From Solen grandis (lineage: Eukaryota > Mollusca > Bivalvia > Adapedonta > Solenidae): 64,000 nt of DNA. The stretch covers positions 3,068,725 to 3,132,724 of the forward strand of contig CM037783.1 of the NCBI GenBank assembly GCA_021229015.1, read 5' to 3'. This document shows positions 21,665-34,341 of this stretch, one piece after another. Positions within the stretch are counted from its first letter, which is position 1, and each line of letters opens with the position of its first letter. The notes under the pieces are model-generated. The model had not been told where the DNA came from. It worked only from the letters and a program-made list of their open reading frames with translations, and searched no databases. A program made the position numbers and the translations under genes.

Positions 21665-22944
21665 ATGAACTGACACTATATACCTTATATCATACCTATT
21701 AGGCATCAAAAAAAAGTCTGGTTCTTGGTTAAAAGCTGGGGGGAAAAATGGGTCAGTTGTTTTTTTTTTTTTTTTTTACCTTTTTCTTTTTTTCAAAAGC
21801 TTAGATAAATGTGGAAATGTACATTACAGCCAATTACTTAGTTTTGTACTGTTATCACCTACACGTACTGTAATTACTAAAGGAAAAATAAGGTCAAAAA
21901 ATCTAAAAATGCAGAGTCAGTCAACTGTGTCATTTTATCCATTCAAAACAAGTTCTCATGTTTCCTAATTATGAATAAATGTGGAATACTCGGATGGCAT
22001 CGCTTAAATAATAACTGTTTACATGTACATGTCTTTCACTTGTTTACCTGCATTTGGAAAGTAGAGAGACTGCACAAGTAATGGTTTGGATGATTATGTT
22101 AAATGAAATCATCTGCAGAAACAAGATATTTAAAGTGAACGTGATTCTCCCAAATTAAACTATATATTGTTACAACCCACTTTAATAAATTTGTGTAACA
22201 TTTCAGATTAGTTATCGTTTATATTTATGAAAGTTATTGAAAATGTTAACATCTGCAATTTCAAAATGGCTGTCTCCAAAGTTATCGTTAGTTACTCTCT
22301 TTAAACGAAGACAGGGCGATATAAATCTTAGATTGAGATGCATGTTGTTTATTTTTTTTTTATTATTTATTTATGTTTGTCTCAGCATTGAAAAAAAAAA
22401 GGACAGGCCAAGAGGTTGATCGCACCCAAAAGATATTTTCATAAATTGTTGCTAAATTGTAAATGAATTTTGCTTATTTTATGATGAATGGCATAATCCT
22501 AATTAATTGTAATTCAGTTTATTGAACAGTTATTGGAAATATATGAATATGAAATATTGCATTTTAAATTAAGGGCATAGCTCTGACCAATTGACGGATT
22601 AAGCATATTGACTTCAAATCAGACATTATTGGTCATATAACATTGTCTTAAGTTGAAGATGATTGTTAAGTTAAATAAGTATGTTGAGTTGTTAAAATCT
22701 AAATTGTTGAGCCACACGGCTCACGGATCACAATAGTCACTGCTCAGTGAAGTAAAAATGGATCAGGGGTTAAATAATGGGCTGGTCAGGTGACCAGAAA
22801 GAAACCCTTTTTTTTTTTCTTTCTTTTTTTTTATGCCTTTTAAAATGTGATCACAGAATTCTGTAAATGTGATTCTGCTTACCTGTCATCTGACATAAGA
22901 CATATTTGACTATAAAACTTAATTTATCATATTGAAAAATGAGT
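21665..22944. other. No gene seen
   Basis: AT-rich with poly-T tracts (near 21758-21786 and 22808-22835); nothing recognised. Confidence 0.5.
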
Positions 22945-24597
22945 ACAGTACAACACCGCTATATTGCGGACTGCTATTTCGCGTCGACCAATATATCGCC
23001 AGGGGTGTAAAATTTTCTTTTAAGTCACTCGTCCTGTAGGATGAGTAGGTGAAAAATCTTACTTGCTCTTAAACAAAGTTAGCTCGTCCTAAAATGATTT
23101 TAATTTTTGCTTCCCGTAAAGTTGTATAAGCTCTTGATATTTTGCAGAAACGCCGCAAAGCAATTTTTCTTCTTTTTTTTTTTTCGTCAACCACAGAAAG
23201 CCAGAAAACCAATGATCTGGGGCTTTTCTTGTGTGTTTCCTTTTATCGTAAGTGCTTTGGTGCTTACTATGTTTTATATGAAATTAAGAAGGCAAATGAC
23301 ACCTTGTCTATCAATGACATCATACTCACAGGGGACACATGACCCTAAGAAGTATAAACTCACAGTCCAGAAGCTTACAAAATCAGCCTTTAATATACTT
23401 TTATGAGACGTTTATTCCAAAAAGAAGTATGCTCATGATTTATCTTATAATGAAAATAATAGGAAAGTTTTAGAAAAAGTAAAATTATCTATGTGGTTCA
23501 CCTTTAACTGGCTGAACAGGGATACTATTCAAAATTGGGATACTGTATTATAACATGGAGCAATTTTGTGAACTACTGAAACCTTATAGCAAAACATTAA
23601 TGTATTAATTCCCATACTATAAATCCTAACATAAATTATCAGGAAAATGAAAGAATGTTTAGTAACATACATGTTGTCAAAATAAGCCGATTGCCGTCAT
23701 AATTATCGGTTAAAATCGCTTTTGGATCGGTTAGTTTTCTCATTGATGTGCCGAATTTTTGACTCGCTTTTTATATTTTGAACGGATTAAACAGACAGAT
23801 ACTTGTTTACCACAACACTGGCGAATTCCTTCAAGCGCCTGTATCATCTTCAGTGATTGGACATAATAATTTTTTCGACCAATCAGGTTACGCGTTTTAC
23901 TGAAACACGCTTTGGCAGCAAGGCTGAACCAAAACAGAACTCAACAGCAGCTGCGAAATTTTGTGTTCACATGTGGTAAGGCAATATTTCCAGCCTTAGT
24001 GGTTGTTGGAGCTGTTAAATGCAGATTTTATGTTGTTATTCTCCTCGATTTGAATTATTACATAGCGATTTATGCGATCAGTAATGTATCACTGTCAATG
24101 ACGCCGTTAAATGAAGGTCCGTTAAATTATCGCTTGCACTGGTAACTCATATTATCAAGACAGTTTCCGGAAAATCTGAATTTCAAACAATTTTATTTTG
24201 CCTTTTATCATCTAAGGAACAAACATACATTCTGGTGATTCACTTACATCCTGCAAAACTCTGTGACCCTATAAATGATTCAGATTCAGAAATGAAAATT
24301 AGTCTTACTTTCAGAAACGCCAGTTGTCACTTCAATTATCTTTTTTTATCCCGTGCCGAAGATGCACTCAAACCATATTACTTAGAAGTAAACTAGCCAA
24401 GATGCCCTTAGTACTTCCTTAGTCAGTACCTCCTGCATCAAAATTTGTTGAAATTCAGACAGAGCCTGTCATCGTTGTTGATCAGGAGACACTGAGAGAG
24501 GAGGTAGGTGCAGCATTGAAGGCCTAAGCCGCCTTTGACCTTGATAATGTCAGCGATGATGGGATGGCTTCTGATTCTGACTTTTCAGATTCTTAAT
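22945..24597 (+). mobile_element. Possible decayed pogo/Tigger-like transposon remnant
   Basis: The start 'cagtacaacaccgctatattgcgga' resembles the palindrome-prone ends of pogo-group elements. Near 24470-24597 one frame reads an acidic stretch (…DNVSDDG, then DSDFSDS) ending at a stop, like the acidic C-termini of pogo/Tigger transposases; an in-frame TAA precedes it. No DDE core or right TIR could be found before the gap, so the call is weak. Confidence 0.25.
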
Positions 24598-25276
24598 TTG
24601 AAGGTTTTGATTAGTATTTCAAGTCTTAAGGTGGTTGTAATGTATTAGAGAGCACCCCAACATGAACATTGTCGTCTTATAAATAGAATGACAACAATAT
24701 TTTAAGCTTTCTATATTGAATATTCAGTACAGAATCTTTCAGTTCTATGTGTAAAAACTCCTTTATTCATTTTTTTCTCAGATTTCATACTTATCATGTG
24801 TGTAATATACTTAATCTAGGTTATCCAAGTGTTAGACATACATAAACATTGTCTTGTGCAAAATAGTACTAAGTAGCCATTTCTCTTGTTTTTGACAATT
24901 CTGCTTTCACCTTAAAAATGGGATTTCCATATTTTTAAACATGAAACTTAAGTGTTTAACACTCATACAAGGTTGGCATATTCCACATATGATAAACTTT
25001 GCCAATACTATTTTGAATTAAGAAGTGTTTTTTTCTGCAATATAAAAAGATGTGATAAATGAATGCAGAAGCAAGGAAATATTTCTTAAGCAAATTTTTT
25101 CTACAGAATGTCTGTACTAATTCTTTTAAGAAAGTGAGATGTATGAAACCTGTGGCTACATTGTTTAAGTTTACAAAAGATAATAATATTTGTTTCAAAA
25201 GATATAACTTCATCTTTTTGTTAAGTCTTGAATCAATGGCTAAAGCCTTGATGACACTCGAGTCTTGTAAGTGAGC

Positions 25277-25376
25277 NNNNNNNNNNNNNNNNNNNNNNNN
25301 NNNNNNNNNNNNNNNNNNNNNNNNNNNNNNNNNNNNNNNNNNNNNNNNNNNNNNNNNNNNNNNNNNNNNNNNNNNN
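25277..25376. other. Assembly gap (100 N)
   Basis: Exactly 100 N, the usual placeholder for a gap of unknown size. It lies at the left edge of the duplicated segment that starts at 25377. Confidence 0.99.
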
Positions 25377-25744
25377 TTTAGAATATATTTCCATATCCAA
25401 ATAAAACGTTTAAGAATGCATGAAAAAGTTGTGTTTACTCAGACATCAGTCCACACTTTTATAATCTGGCTACAGGTTATACCTTTGCAAAGGCTTCATA
25501 TTCAGTTACGTGAAGGCCACTGGAAATACTTAGTGAACATCTGTCTTTGATGATCACTTTGTTATATATGACAGGTTCAACTTTAAAAGAATTAGTTATG
25601 TTTGATGAGTTTTAAGTAATCCCTTGGTCAAACTGTTGAATTAGTTACGGCAAAAACTCCTTTACTGTAGGTCGAATTTCACACGAAATTACTAAAAAAA
25701 AATTGCTTTCAAAGTTGACAACATTTTTTTGTTGTTGATCTTCA

Positions 25745-25965
25745 GACCCTGAATGGGGAGTTTGTGGGATCTATCCTAAGCCAGGACAAACATAAGTCAT
25801 ATCAAATGGTACTGGATAATGTGACTGTGTGTGGTATCATGTCACATGTCTGTTGTGTGATATCGCATTGTGGCAGCACTATTTCTGTCTCAAGTAGACA
25901 AAGTCTTCATACGGCTGAAATACTGTCGGTGGGGCGTTAATCATACGCAAACATACTAACTCAAC
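25745..25965 (+). mobile_element. SINE type 3, copy A (head damaged)
   Basis: It matches 44253-44515 through 'gggagtttgtggg', 'gatatcatgtcacatg' and 'tacggctgaaatactgtcggtgg'. The tRNA-like head is degraded. Its presence in both segments shows it inserted before the duplication. Confidence 0.8.
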
Positions 25966-27668
25966 AAGATGTTTGGCAATACAGTTAACTAAATTCTCAA
26001 CAGTGGCTAAGTAATAACAAAATCTGTGATTACAATTAAAAAGCATTAAATATAACGATCATTTTTTCATGTCCAATAGCTGACATCCTAAATGAGTCTA
26101 TTGAAATACTAGTCCTAAAATCATGTATTACTATATAAAACAAAACGAAACAAATTAAAACAATACAGAACAAAAATATCAAATCATTTCTATCAGCAAA
26201 AAAAAAATGAAATAAAAAAAAAAAAAAAAAAAATATAAATAAAACAATATACCTCATTACAAAAATTATAACAAGGCTATAATTGATACATGTATTCCGA
26301 AAACAAATATAATTGGTCAGGATTAAAAGTTGTATAATGTACTAGAAGTGATTGAAACTAATGTGTAGTATTATTATCAATATGAACTCTAAATTAAAAT
26401 GTATATATAATTAGAAACAAACGTTTAGCAGTTCCTTTCATCTGTTGATTACAATTATAGGCTAGCGAATGGCTTAATCTAGACTGGCTTACATTACTGG
26501 ATTCTTCCTGCTGTTTAATAATCAGTTAATGTCGGTGACTTTGGACGGAAATAGTAACTGAATACATCTCGCTTTCAGTATTTAAAGCATATAGATACTA
26601 GAATCAAAAGACAAAATACTAGAAATGCACAAATGATAACTGGATTTGAAAGTATATGCATAATGTCATCTTTGGGCGGAATGTAAAACGTTTTTCATCT
26701 GTGTGACATTGATTATGATATTATGTGATGCACATTTATTTACTTTAAGTAAAACTATAGATAAATGTTAAAATAAAACACGACATTGAATAATTAAAAC
26801 AGAATAAAGTAATGTACAATAATATTTCTACTCAAAAGATATCTACATATATCGTGACAAAATGCAAAACGATAGGCATATAAAACAAGACTACGACCTA
26901 GATAACAACAAATTCATATTCTAGTTTACAAATCAAGTTTTTAATTACTGAAATGCACTAAATGATGTGGACTTTGTTGTGTCATTGAGTTATTTTACAT
27001 CAGTCAAATACATCTTAAATATAGTAACTTTATATTATAATGGAAAACAAAAACACTTTCGGAATGAGCTTGCATTTGTTGTTAAAGTAGACATTTTCCT
27101 ATAAGGATATACATTTACATATAGCATGAGAAAACGTAAGCAAACAAAATCTTAATCAAATGTTTTGCTCCCAGTAGCAGAATTACAAATGAAAACAAGT
27201 TCCAGTGAAAATTCTACCAACCTTATTTAATTGTTAAAAAATAATTTAATACTTAAGAACATATTCCATCATTCTTCTTTCACTGATGAAAATACCTAAG
27301 TATTTCATTTCTTAACAATTGTTGTAAGTAGGAAGGTATTTCATGTCAACTTATTAACTTACTTTGAATTTTTCACAAAACAAGAATGGTGAAAAGGTTT
27401 CCACCTTACTTTAGAATTCGTATATATTAGTATGTAATAATTACAAAGTTAAGTTTTATTAGTGAAATAAAAGCCCAAACTTATTTAAGACCCAAAGGCT
27501 TAAGGGCAATCATGTTATTATAAAAATACAAAACATATTCAAATTTCTAAAAAAAAAACTACTTGTTTTCAAGCAATGATAAAAATCTATTATTATATAA
27601 ACAATTGTAAAACTGGTCTATAAAAGACCTCCTTGTAGGAAATAAATGAAAACAAAATAAATGGTTTT

Positions 27669-27750
27669 TCACAATTGAATAATTGTTATCCCTTTGCTGG
27701 CTAACTCATCTTTCACTCTCGTCAAGTACCCAGCATCAGGATAGCCAAAT
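27669..27750 (-). pseudogene. Last exon, Deltex C-terminal domain (copy A)
   Basis: After the acceptor ttatccag (27751-27758 on the plus strand) it encodes FGYPDAGYLTRVKDELASKG and a short tail to TGA. The Gly-Tyr-Pro-Asp…Tyr-Leu…Arg-Val-Lys-Glu-Glu-Leu pattern is the conserved end of DTC domains. This exon itself is intact. Confidence 0.88.
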
Positions 27751-28271
27751 CTGGATAAGATTTAAAAAAATATTACAACAAATATAGTGATTAAAATTTT
27801 ACAAGGAAGCCTATTTCGTTCTATCAATTAGTTGGAACAGAAAAAGAGCATTTCAACATTTCTGAACAGAAATAGAAATTAACCAAGATAAAATATTTGA
27901 ATATATGCGCCACTTTTGTATGCTACTTGAAAATAGAATCTGTAATATACAAAGGAGACACTCTTAAGTTAAAGACAACAAGTGACAATCCTCCTGTGTT
28001 TATGAAACTGATCTCAACTTGTCACCAAGACAGGATTAATGACATGTGCAATGTAATATGCTTTGTCCACCTTTAAGATCAATCACTGAAAATAAAAAAA
28101 ACTCATCATTTGTTGGCTATCAATTAATATCTGGTTTTTAACACTTTTTGGATAATATATGTGTCTATTTAGGACCAAATGCATCCTTTTTTAAAAAGCA
28201 TTTGTATTTTTTTAATTTCACCTCTTGGACGAAGACAGTGAAGTTACTATAAACAATGTAAATAGACCTAC

Positions 28272-28542
<271 letters not shown>

Positions 28543-30350
28543 TTATATTCTAATTTGATAAATATATGTCATAATATTAAGTTTCTGATCTTTTACGGTT
28601 TCCATTTAACCAAAGGTAATTTTTTCGTAAATATCATTTGTTACATGGAGATTTCTCAAAATAAAATAATAACCCTTTTAGAAGCGAAAGCTTCTAAAGT
28701 CAGACAGTGGATTTTCTACTTACAATCACATTACCGCCACTTATCCATACATTCGCGTCGAAAAATAGTACAACTGAATGTAGAAATCAACATTGCAGAT
28801 TTTGTAAGTTAGATATATTGCAGGATTTCGAAAGCATTGGGCATAATCACAATTTCTTCGAAAATAAAACAGTAAAAGAAGCAAGTTTATAATTCAGTGT
28901 TCATCCGCAGTTTCATACATTAAACTACATTTGGTAAGAGCATCGTTCAATATTTTGTTCTTGCGAGGGGTCGTGAGTTAAAGTCCCGCTGAGATGTTGT
29001 TTTTTGGGGGTTTTTTTTGTTTTTTTTTAATACTTATTTTTTTATATTCTTGAGATACATATTTAGAATTTTTTAAGTCTAGTTTTTATATTTCCATTAT
29101 TTTGCGTTTGTTAACCTTTTAATTTAAGTCATAGACCACAGGACCCTGATATTCAGCCAAAGAAATAATTGACCTCTCTATGTATTAATTATTTTCAGAA
29201 AGGCCGATTATTCTAATATGAGGGTCATCCGCATAGACAGGTTCGGTTATAAGGTAAAATCAATAGAAATGAGAGGGGGGCAGTATGTTTAATGCAAGCC
29301 ATCAATTGAAACATTTGGATTTTAATCTTTTCTTGTTAGAGTCTCAATTGACTGTAGTGTCTCTAGTCGCATCTTTATGTCACAACTTAGAAGTACTTTA
29401 GGGATTGAGTTTATACTTTATACAATGGTCAAACTTTACTTACCAAGAACCTTGCTTCATCTCTATTTCTTACTTGTATGTTAAATTATGTTTTTCTAAC
29501 ATATTTTAAAAACTATTGAAGGCATGGATATCATTCATACACATGGGAAGGATGTGAAGTGACAAAAATCAATAACTTTATCTTGTCCCATTTTCTTGCT
29601 TTTCTATTAAAATAATTTCTGTCTGCAGCAAATTCATGAGGTATTAAAGGTATTGAGAGGATCAATACTAAGAACCAATAAATAAAGTAATCTGTCTTAC
29701 CTACTGTTAAAATAAGATTTAACTTGCCTGATTTTTTACATGCATACGACAAAATTTTTTAAAGGGATCGACTTTATAATTAACACATTTTAACTTTCGC
29801 TTCTGGCAGTGCTCACAGTGCTTTGGTTTGATTTGAGTGTAAGTATACACCTATTGAAATTATCAAGTGGTGATCATCAATAGTTTAACATGCCCTAATA
29901 AATTTTCCAGGAGGGGTGGGAGGGAAAATCAATTTTATATTGCTTGTTTGTTAGGGGTTAATTTACGCAATTTTACTTGTGTTGTAGGGTTGTAAAATAG
30001 ATGTGTTGGTGTACCTAATTTTGGACTGTCATTCCCATCCCCTTGATAAATTTTCCAAGAACAGCTCTAAGTATGTATTTACTCTTGGGACTAAACCCCT
30101 TTTTACATCATTTGTAGATCTGATACATAATCTGTCCAGGAAACTATATTGAACAAATACTAATGCCTGATTTCAGCATTTTAATCATACATATGGTAGA
30201 AAGATTCCTTTACAATGTAAATTGATTTTACGCAAATGATCATCACTGTTTTGTCTAATATTATATCCTATCCTTTATAAAATGATAAGTTGTAACATTA
30301 ATGTACATATGCTGTTAAACCTTTATTTAATAACAAAAAATACCAATCTC

Positions 30351-31174
30351 CTGTATTCCTGGATGGAAGGCATATGTTTTTATCGAGGTACCATCTTCAG
30401 CCTCATATTCAGGAAGATGAAAGTTTCGGTCAGTAAACAAAGGACATGATACCTCTTGGCTGGTCCCCACGAACGGCTTCATAAATCTCTCAACATGTTG
30501 GTTTGGACCTCTTGAAATGATCCTTAATGCAGTCTGTTCAAAACGTGTGTTTGCATTTTCCAAGAGTGTGAGGGCTTTCTATTTCACAGAGACAAATAAC
30601 ACACATTTCATGCTTTTTTCTTTATGCTGTTCATCAGGAATTTTTTCAAGGTAAGATGAACTGTTTAGGTCAGCATGAAGACTGTGCAAATTTTCCATAC
30701 CATAGTCTCTGCTGGAACTGTAGCGCTTTGTCTTAGGCTTTGTTACACTACTTCTAACATTATCACTAGTCGCAAGTAAAGCAGCTGTGGTTGACCAAGG
30801 AGATCTGTCAAGATTAATAGGTGAAGACTTGATAGTTGAATCATCAAGTTAAACAGAAAGACTTGGTTTTACACGAGGAACCGATTTCTTAACATAATCT
30901 GTAAATGTATTCGTGCTTTTAGATCCATAGTTATTATTTGTACGAGCAGTCCCGATAAAATATCTTCCATCAGTCGAAAGGTTTCTGGTATCCTTTCCTG
31001 CTCCAGTATTACCAGTTTCCAACACAACATCTGATAGGTCACAATGGAAAGAATGTGTTGATTTTTTTCCTCTATACACAAACCCTTATATCTCTGTACA
31101 TCGTGCATTGATGTTGTGTCTATAATCAGTTCAGAGACATCTTTGCCTTGACCGGCATCACCTGATCTTAAGCT
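30351..31174 (-). pseudogene. Linker + RING exon with several lesions
   Basis: The acceptor ttgtgtttcag precedes 31174. A Ser/Thr-rich linker follows, with a frameshift near 31079 and TAA near 30850. The RING reads CVICLCEIESPHTLGKCKHTF (a Cys-x2-Cys…Cys-x-His pattern) in a frame entered through an extra 2 bp in a TGTG run near 30595. The codon where the next RING Cys belongs (after HTF) is TGA. A second TGA falls right after the following Thr-Cys. The GDQPRG Deltex signature is present, and a further frameshift follows at about 30440. The end reads …HPGIQ|GAGATT where GT is expected, so the splice donor may be lost. Confidence 0.75.
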
Positions 31175-31945
31175 CTGAAACACAATCAAATATATTATGT
31201 CTGAAACATAATTAGTTACATTTTTGGCGCGGATAGCTTTGATGTGGGTATACAACTATAAAGTCTTTACCCATTCTTGTCCCCCAAAAAATAGCTAAAA
31301 CAAATGTTTGATCTTTAAACTCTAGAATCATCCTGCATTGCTCCTTAAATAATGGAGACTAAAATGTTGTTTTATCATTTAAATCCGTTTTATTGAATGT
31401 TAACTAAAAACTACTCGGACAATACCCATTTTTGACATCTAAAAGTGATACTGACCTTGTGTGACAATGTGCCACCGACTTGTGATCTTCAAACACAATC
31501 GGGAACTTTGGCGATCGATCATTATATAAAGGATACTGCTTTAGCTAAACAAGATTTTGACCTTTGACCTCTAAATATTATTCTGACTTTTGTGCTAAAA
31601 GCAGGGTTTATTCACGCGCGATGTGATTATCATTTCATTAAGTTTCATTACATTCGCTCATGAAGTAATTGAGAACAAATAACTGCTTAAATTATACACA
31701 CATTTTACCCCTGACCTCTAAATGTGACATTAATCATTGTGATATAGCAATGCTCATTGCATGTGCAATTGCGCACTTTGGTGATATCTCGATGGTGAAA
31801 GGTGCGTTATAGTTTACTGCAAATGTAAAACATTTACCACATACAAAGCAATATAAGCTAGTTTATTATACAAACATAATCACATACTAGGATATTATGT
31901 AAATATTTTAAAACAGGATAGGTTTGTTGTTGTTATTTGTATTAC

Positions 31946-32596
31946 ACAAGATCCTGAATTTGATATTGGTACAAGATCGCCGATACTCGTTTCCCCAGCA
32001 ATTATTGTTACAAGTTCTTTCTTTGGGACGAAGTTGTAAATTGCAATGCAGTTATCTTCTTCAATTTCGACGCTTAACTTTTCAAGTTCCTCTAAACGAG
32101 ACTGCATTTTCAACATCAGAGTAAACTGCTGAATTCGTCTTTGGCATCTCCCTAGACTTTGAAAATTTGTCAATATTTGTCTGACTTCATTTATTAATTT
32201 ATCATTCATATTTAATATTGTCTGTTTTTTTCTCCGAGGTACAGCATTATTTGCTTTTGCATTTCTTAGTACTACGCTTTTGCTGCATTTATTTTTTATT
32301 AACATCTTGTGAAACCTTGAAACATCCTGTATTGCTTTCTAAGATTGTAATGCATCATATTCTATTTGACCATTTGCTTTTTGCATCGAATGCTTAAATC
32401 TACTATTAAGCTAGTTGAGTTTCTCGGTAAATCTTTTAAAGTCAAATTCTGTTGAATCTTCAAAAACAATGTTTGCGATCAATACAATATAAGACCCACA
32501 GTTTGTGTGTTCTAGTGCAACACAATCCATGCATCCTAAACATTTATGGCGTTTGCAAAAGAGTAGTATACAAGATGGGGGTTCTGGCTCACTTTC
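31946..32596 (-). pseudogene. B-box 2 + coiled-coil exon, two in-frame TAG
   Basis: FCKRHKCLGCMDCVALEHTNC has the Cys/His spacing of a B-box 2. Next comes a heptad-rich coiled coil (NEVRQILTNFQSL…RLEELEKLSVEIEE). Two TAG codons interrupt an otherwise open frame, near 32412 and 32340. The exon probably ends …GSC|gtaata (lower edge 31946). Its 5' side is cut by the GC-rich element. Confidence 0.75.
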
Positions 32597-32632
32597 TTCT
32601 GGGAGAAAATTCAGGGCCATTCGAGACTCCTA
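32597..32632 (-). repeat. Inverted partial copy of the element terminus (fold-back)
   Basis: 'tcttctgggagaaaattcag…cgagactcct' is about 85% identical to the inverted TIR segment 'tcttctgggagataattggg…cgagcctcc'. The left end of the GC-rich element can therefore fold back on itself with 32664-32708. Confidence 0.6.
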
Positions 32633-32644
32633 GGTGGAGAACAA

Positions 32645-32786
32645 GGACGGTCCCAGCGGCCCGGGGGCTCCGTCCGGAGGCTCGATGGGCCCCAATTATC
32701 TACCAGAAGATGAAGTGGTCAAGAACTCTTCTGGACAGACCAGTTGGATCGGGCCGCGGAGTGCACGCAATTAGATGTATGGTACA
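32645..32786 (+). repeat. Left inverted repeat of the GC-rich element
   Basis: Begins ggacggtccca and ends ttagatgtatggtaca; reverse complement of 36719-36860 with scattered mismatches. A third partial copy of its inner end lies at about 36130-36210. Confidence 0.9.
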
Positions 32787-33009
32787 CCTGGCGGCTCGCC
32801 AACTCATGTATCACATAGCATATGGACTCACCCGGCCTGTAAAGGTTGATGGAAATAATTCTGCACCAGGCGAACCCACAATACAATCGCTTGGTTTGAT
32901 AGTGTTAATAACAGACGACGGTAAACTCTTTTCCATAGGTAATGTGCTGGCGAGCAAGCGATACTTTCTGATCTTGCGAGAGTTCGGTTTGTCTTGGTAC
33001 ACTTTAACA

Positions 33010-33384
33010 TAAGTTTATTATAACAAATAGAGTATTTAACTATCGTCCCACTGGGACAGCGGTCTAAGATAAAGCGCTTTTACATATAGGTATTTCATTA
33101 CCTTAGGATTCAAGTCAATCTCTAGATATCAATAGATAAATTAAGACATACATCCGCATATGTTAAATGAGATACTAAGATAAGATATGGTTTAAACAAG
33201 TAAGATCCTTGAGGTTGAGGTTAAATCAGACATAACTACCTGGCAAGCGAAGTTTATAGTGAGAGAGTGTGAGATAGAAAAAACGGTTAGTTTCTGCCCA
33301 TATTAAAGCTTGCCAGGTAGATGAGAAAATGTCTTAGTAAGATTTTTTTTTAGGGTGATTTTTTGAGAAAACAGTCGGGTTTTT
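33010..33384. other. Left non-coding part of the GC-rich element
   Basis: No ORF; contains a small inverted pair 'cctggcaagc' (33240) / 'gcttgccagg' (33308). Confidence 0.5.
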
Positions 33385-33666
33385 TTAGTAAAAAACAGGA
33401 TCTTGGGGGAAATGTAGACCGGTTTTTAGAGCAACCCTTCCAGCATCGAAACTTTTTGAAGACGATTCGAAACCTTTTTCAAGGCCACGAAGTGTTGTTA
33501 CACAGCATATTCGTGAACTTTCTAGATATGGAAAGCCGGTGTCATTGAGTGCTGTCACCCTCGTCTGTCTTTTTACGTCCGCGAGCTCGTCTTGGAGCCG
33601 GGAGAGATTTCTAGCGAGCCAGATCGCAAGAACGAGTTCTGCGGCGGGCAGGCTGATCGTGATCAA
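33385..33666 (-). CDS. Small unrecognised protein, last gene of the element
   Basis: 93 residues. The N-terminal segment (ISLPAAELVLAIWLARNLSR) is hydrophobic to amphipathic and could be a membrane or signal anchor; a charged stretch (LQDELADVKRQTR) follows. I do not recognise the remainder, which may be shifted relative to the original frame. It lies 75 bp after the stop of the upstream membrane-protein gene, on the same strand. Confidence 0.4.
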   Translation of the reverse strand: MITISLPAAELVLAIWLARNLSRLQDELADVKRQTRVTALNDTGFPYLESSRICCVTTLRGLEKGFESSSKSFDAGRVALKTGLHFPQDPVFY

Positions 33667-33741
33667 ATCTACGATTGTGGGTGGGCATATTCTCTGTATA
33701 AAGGAGGGTGGTCAGAATCTCTAATACAGCTTAGGATCCAT

Positions 33742-34322
33742 TCACTTTATTGACGAGTTCCGCCATCGCTTCTCTGCGGCCTTCCTCAGCTCGTTCATGT
33801 TTTCCTTTGCATTTTTGGTTCGGACCCCATGTTTCAACTCTTCGAATTTCTGAACCTCTTTCAGCACCAAATTATACTCCACCTTTGAGATATGCCCATT
33901 TGTTATGGCTTTGCTTATAATATCCGAGATGGTATTCAGCTTCGCTCGGGCTATTGTTTAAATGCGCCGGTGTTTGTCATATTTCGCAGCTAGCTGACGC
34001 TGGATTATCTTACCGATGACGCAGAGCCCCGCACACCCTAGTGACCCTGCTTATAGTCCTATTGCAATCGAAACGGCCACGACTGTTGATAAGAGCATAA
34101 CTCCCCCGATACCAAGCCCCGCACCGGCGGTCACCAAAGAGGTGTCAACGCCATCTACAACGTTACAACGCTTTTATATTTTTTACAAAGGCTGGCTCTT
34201 TTTTTAGCCTCACGTGTCAAGTCAATCTGTATGCGGGTTATCTCCTGTAGGCGGTAAGCATGTCCATCATCGGGCATGTTTGGATAAGGAGATGGATCTG
34301 TCGGAGCTACTCCGTCCTTCAT
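33742..34322 (-). pseudogene. Membrane-protein-like gene, one frameshift and two stops
   Basis: It starts with ATG at 34320-34322, only 19 bp after the stop of the previous gene. A charged, coiled N-terminal part (LQEITRIQIDLTREAKKR) is followed by a frameshift in an A-rich run near 34175. A Gly-rich hydrophobic segment (AGAGLGIGGVMLLSTVVAV) follows, then TAA near 34054 and TAA near 33958. The C-terminal part is helical (AKLNTISDIISKAI…EYNLVLKEVQKFEEL) and ends at TGA 33742-33744. I recall similar two-segment proteins from many cnidarian and molluscan genomes, without a named function. Original length is roughly 190 residues. Confidence 0.6.
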
Positions 34323-34341
34323 TTCTATGTATTTATATCCT

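Noticed and set aside
32452..33012. 186-codon plus-strand ORF
   Set aside because: It crosses the pseudogene exon, the fold-back and the inverted repeat of the GC-rich element; composition and borders show it is a chance ORF.
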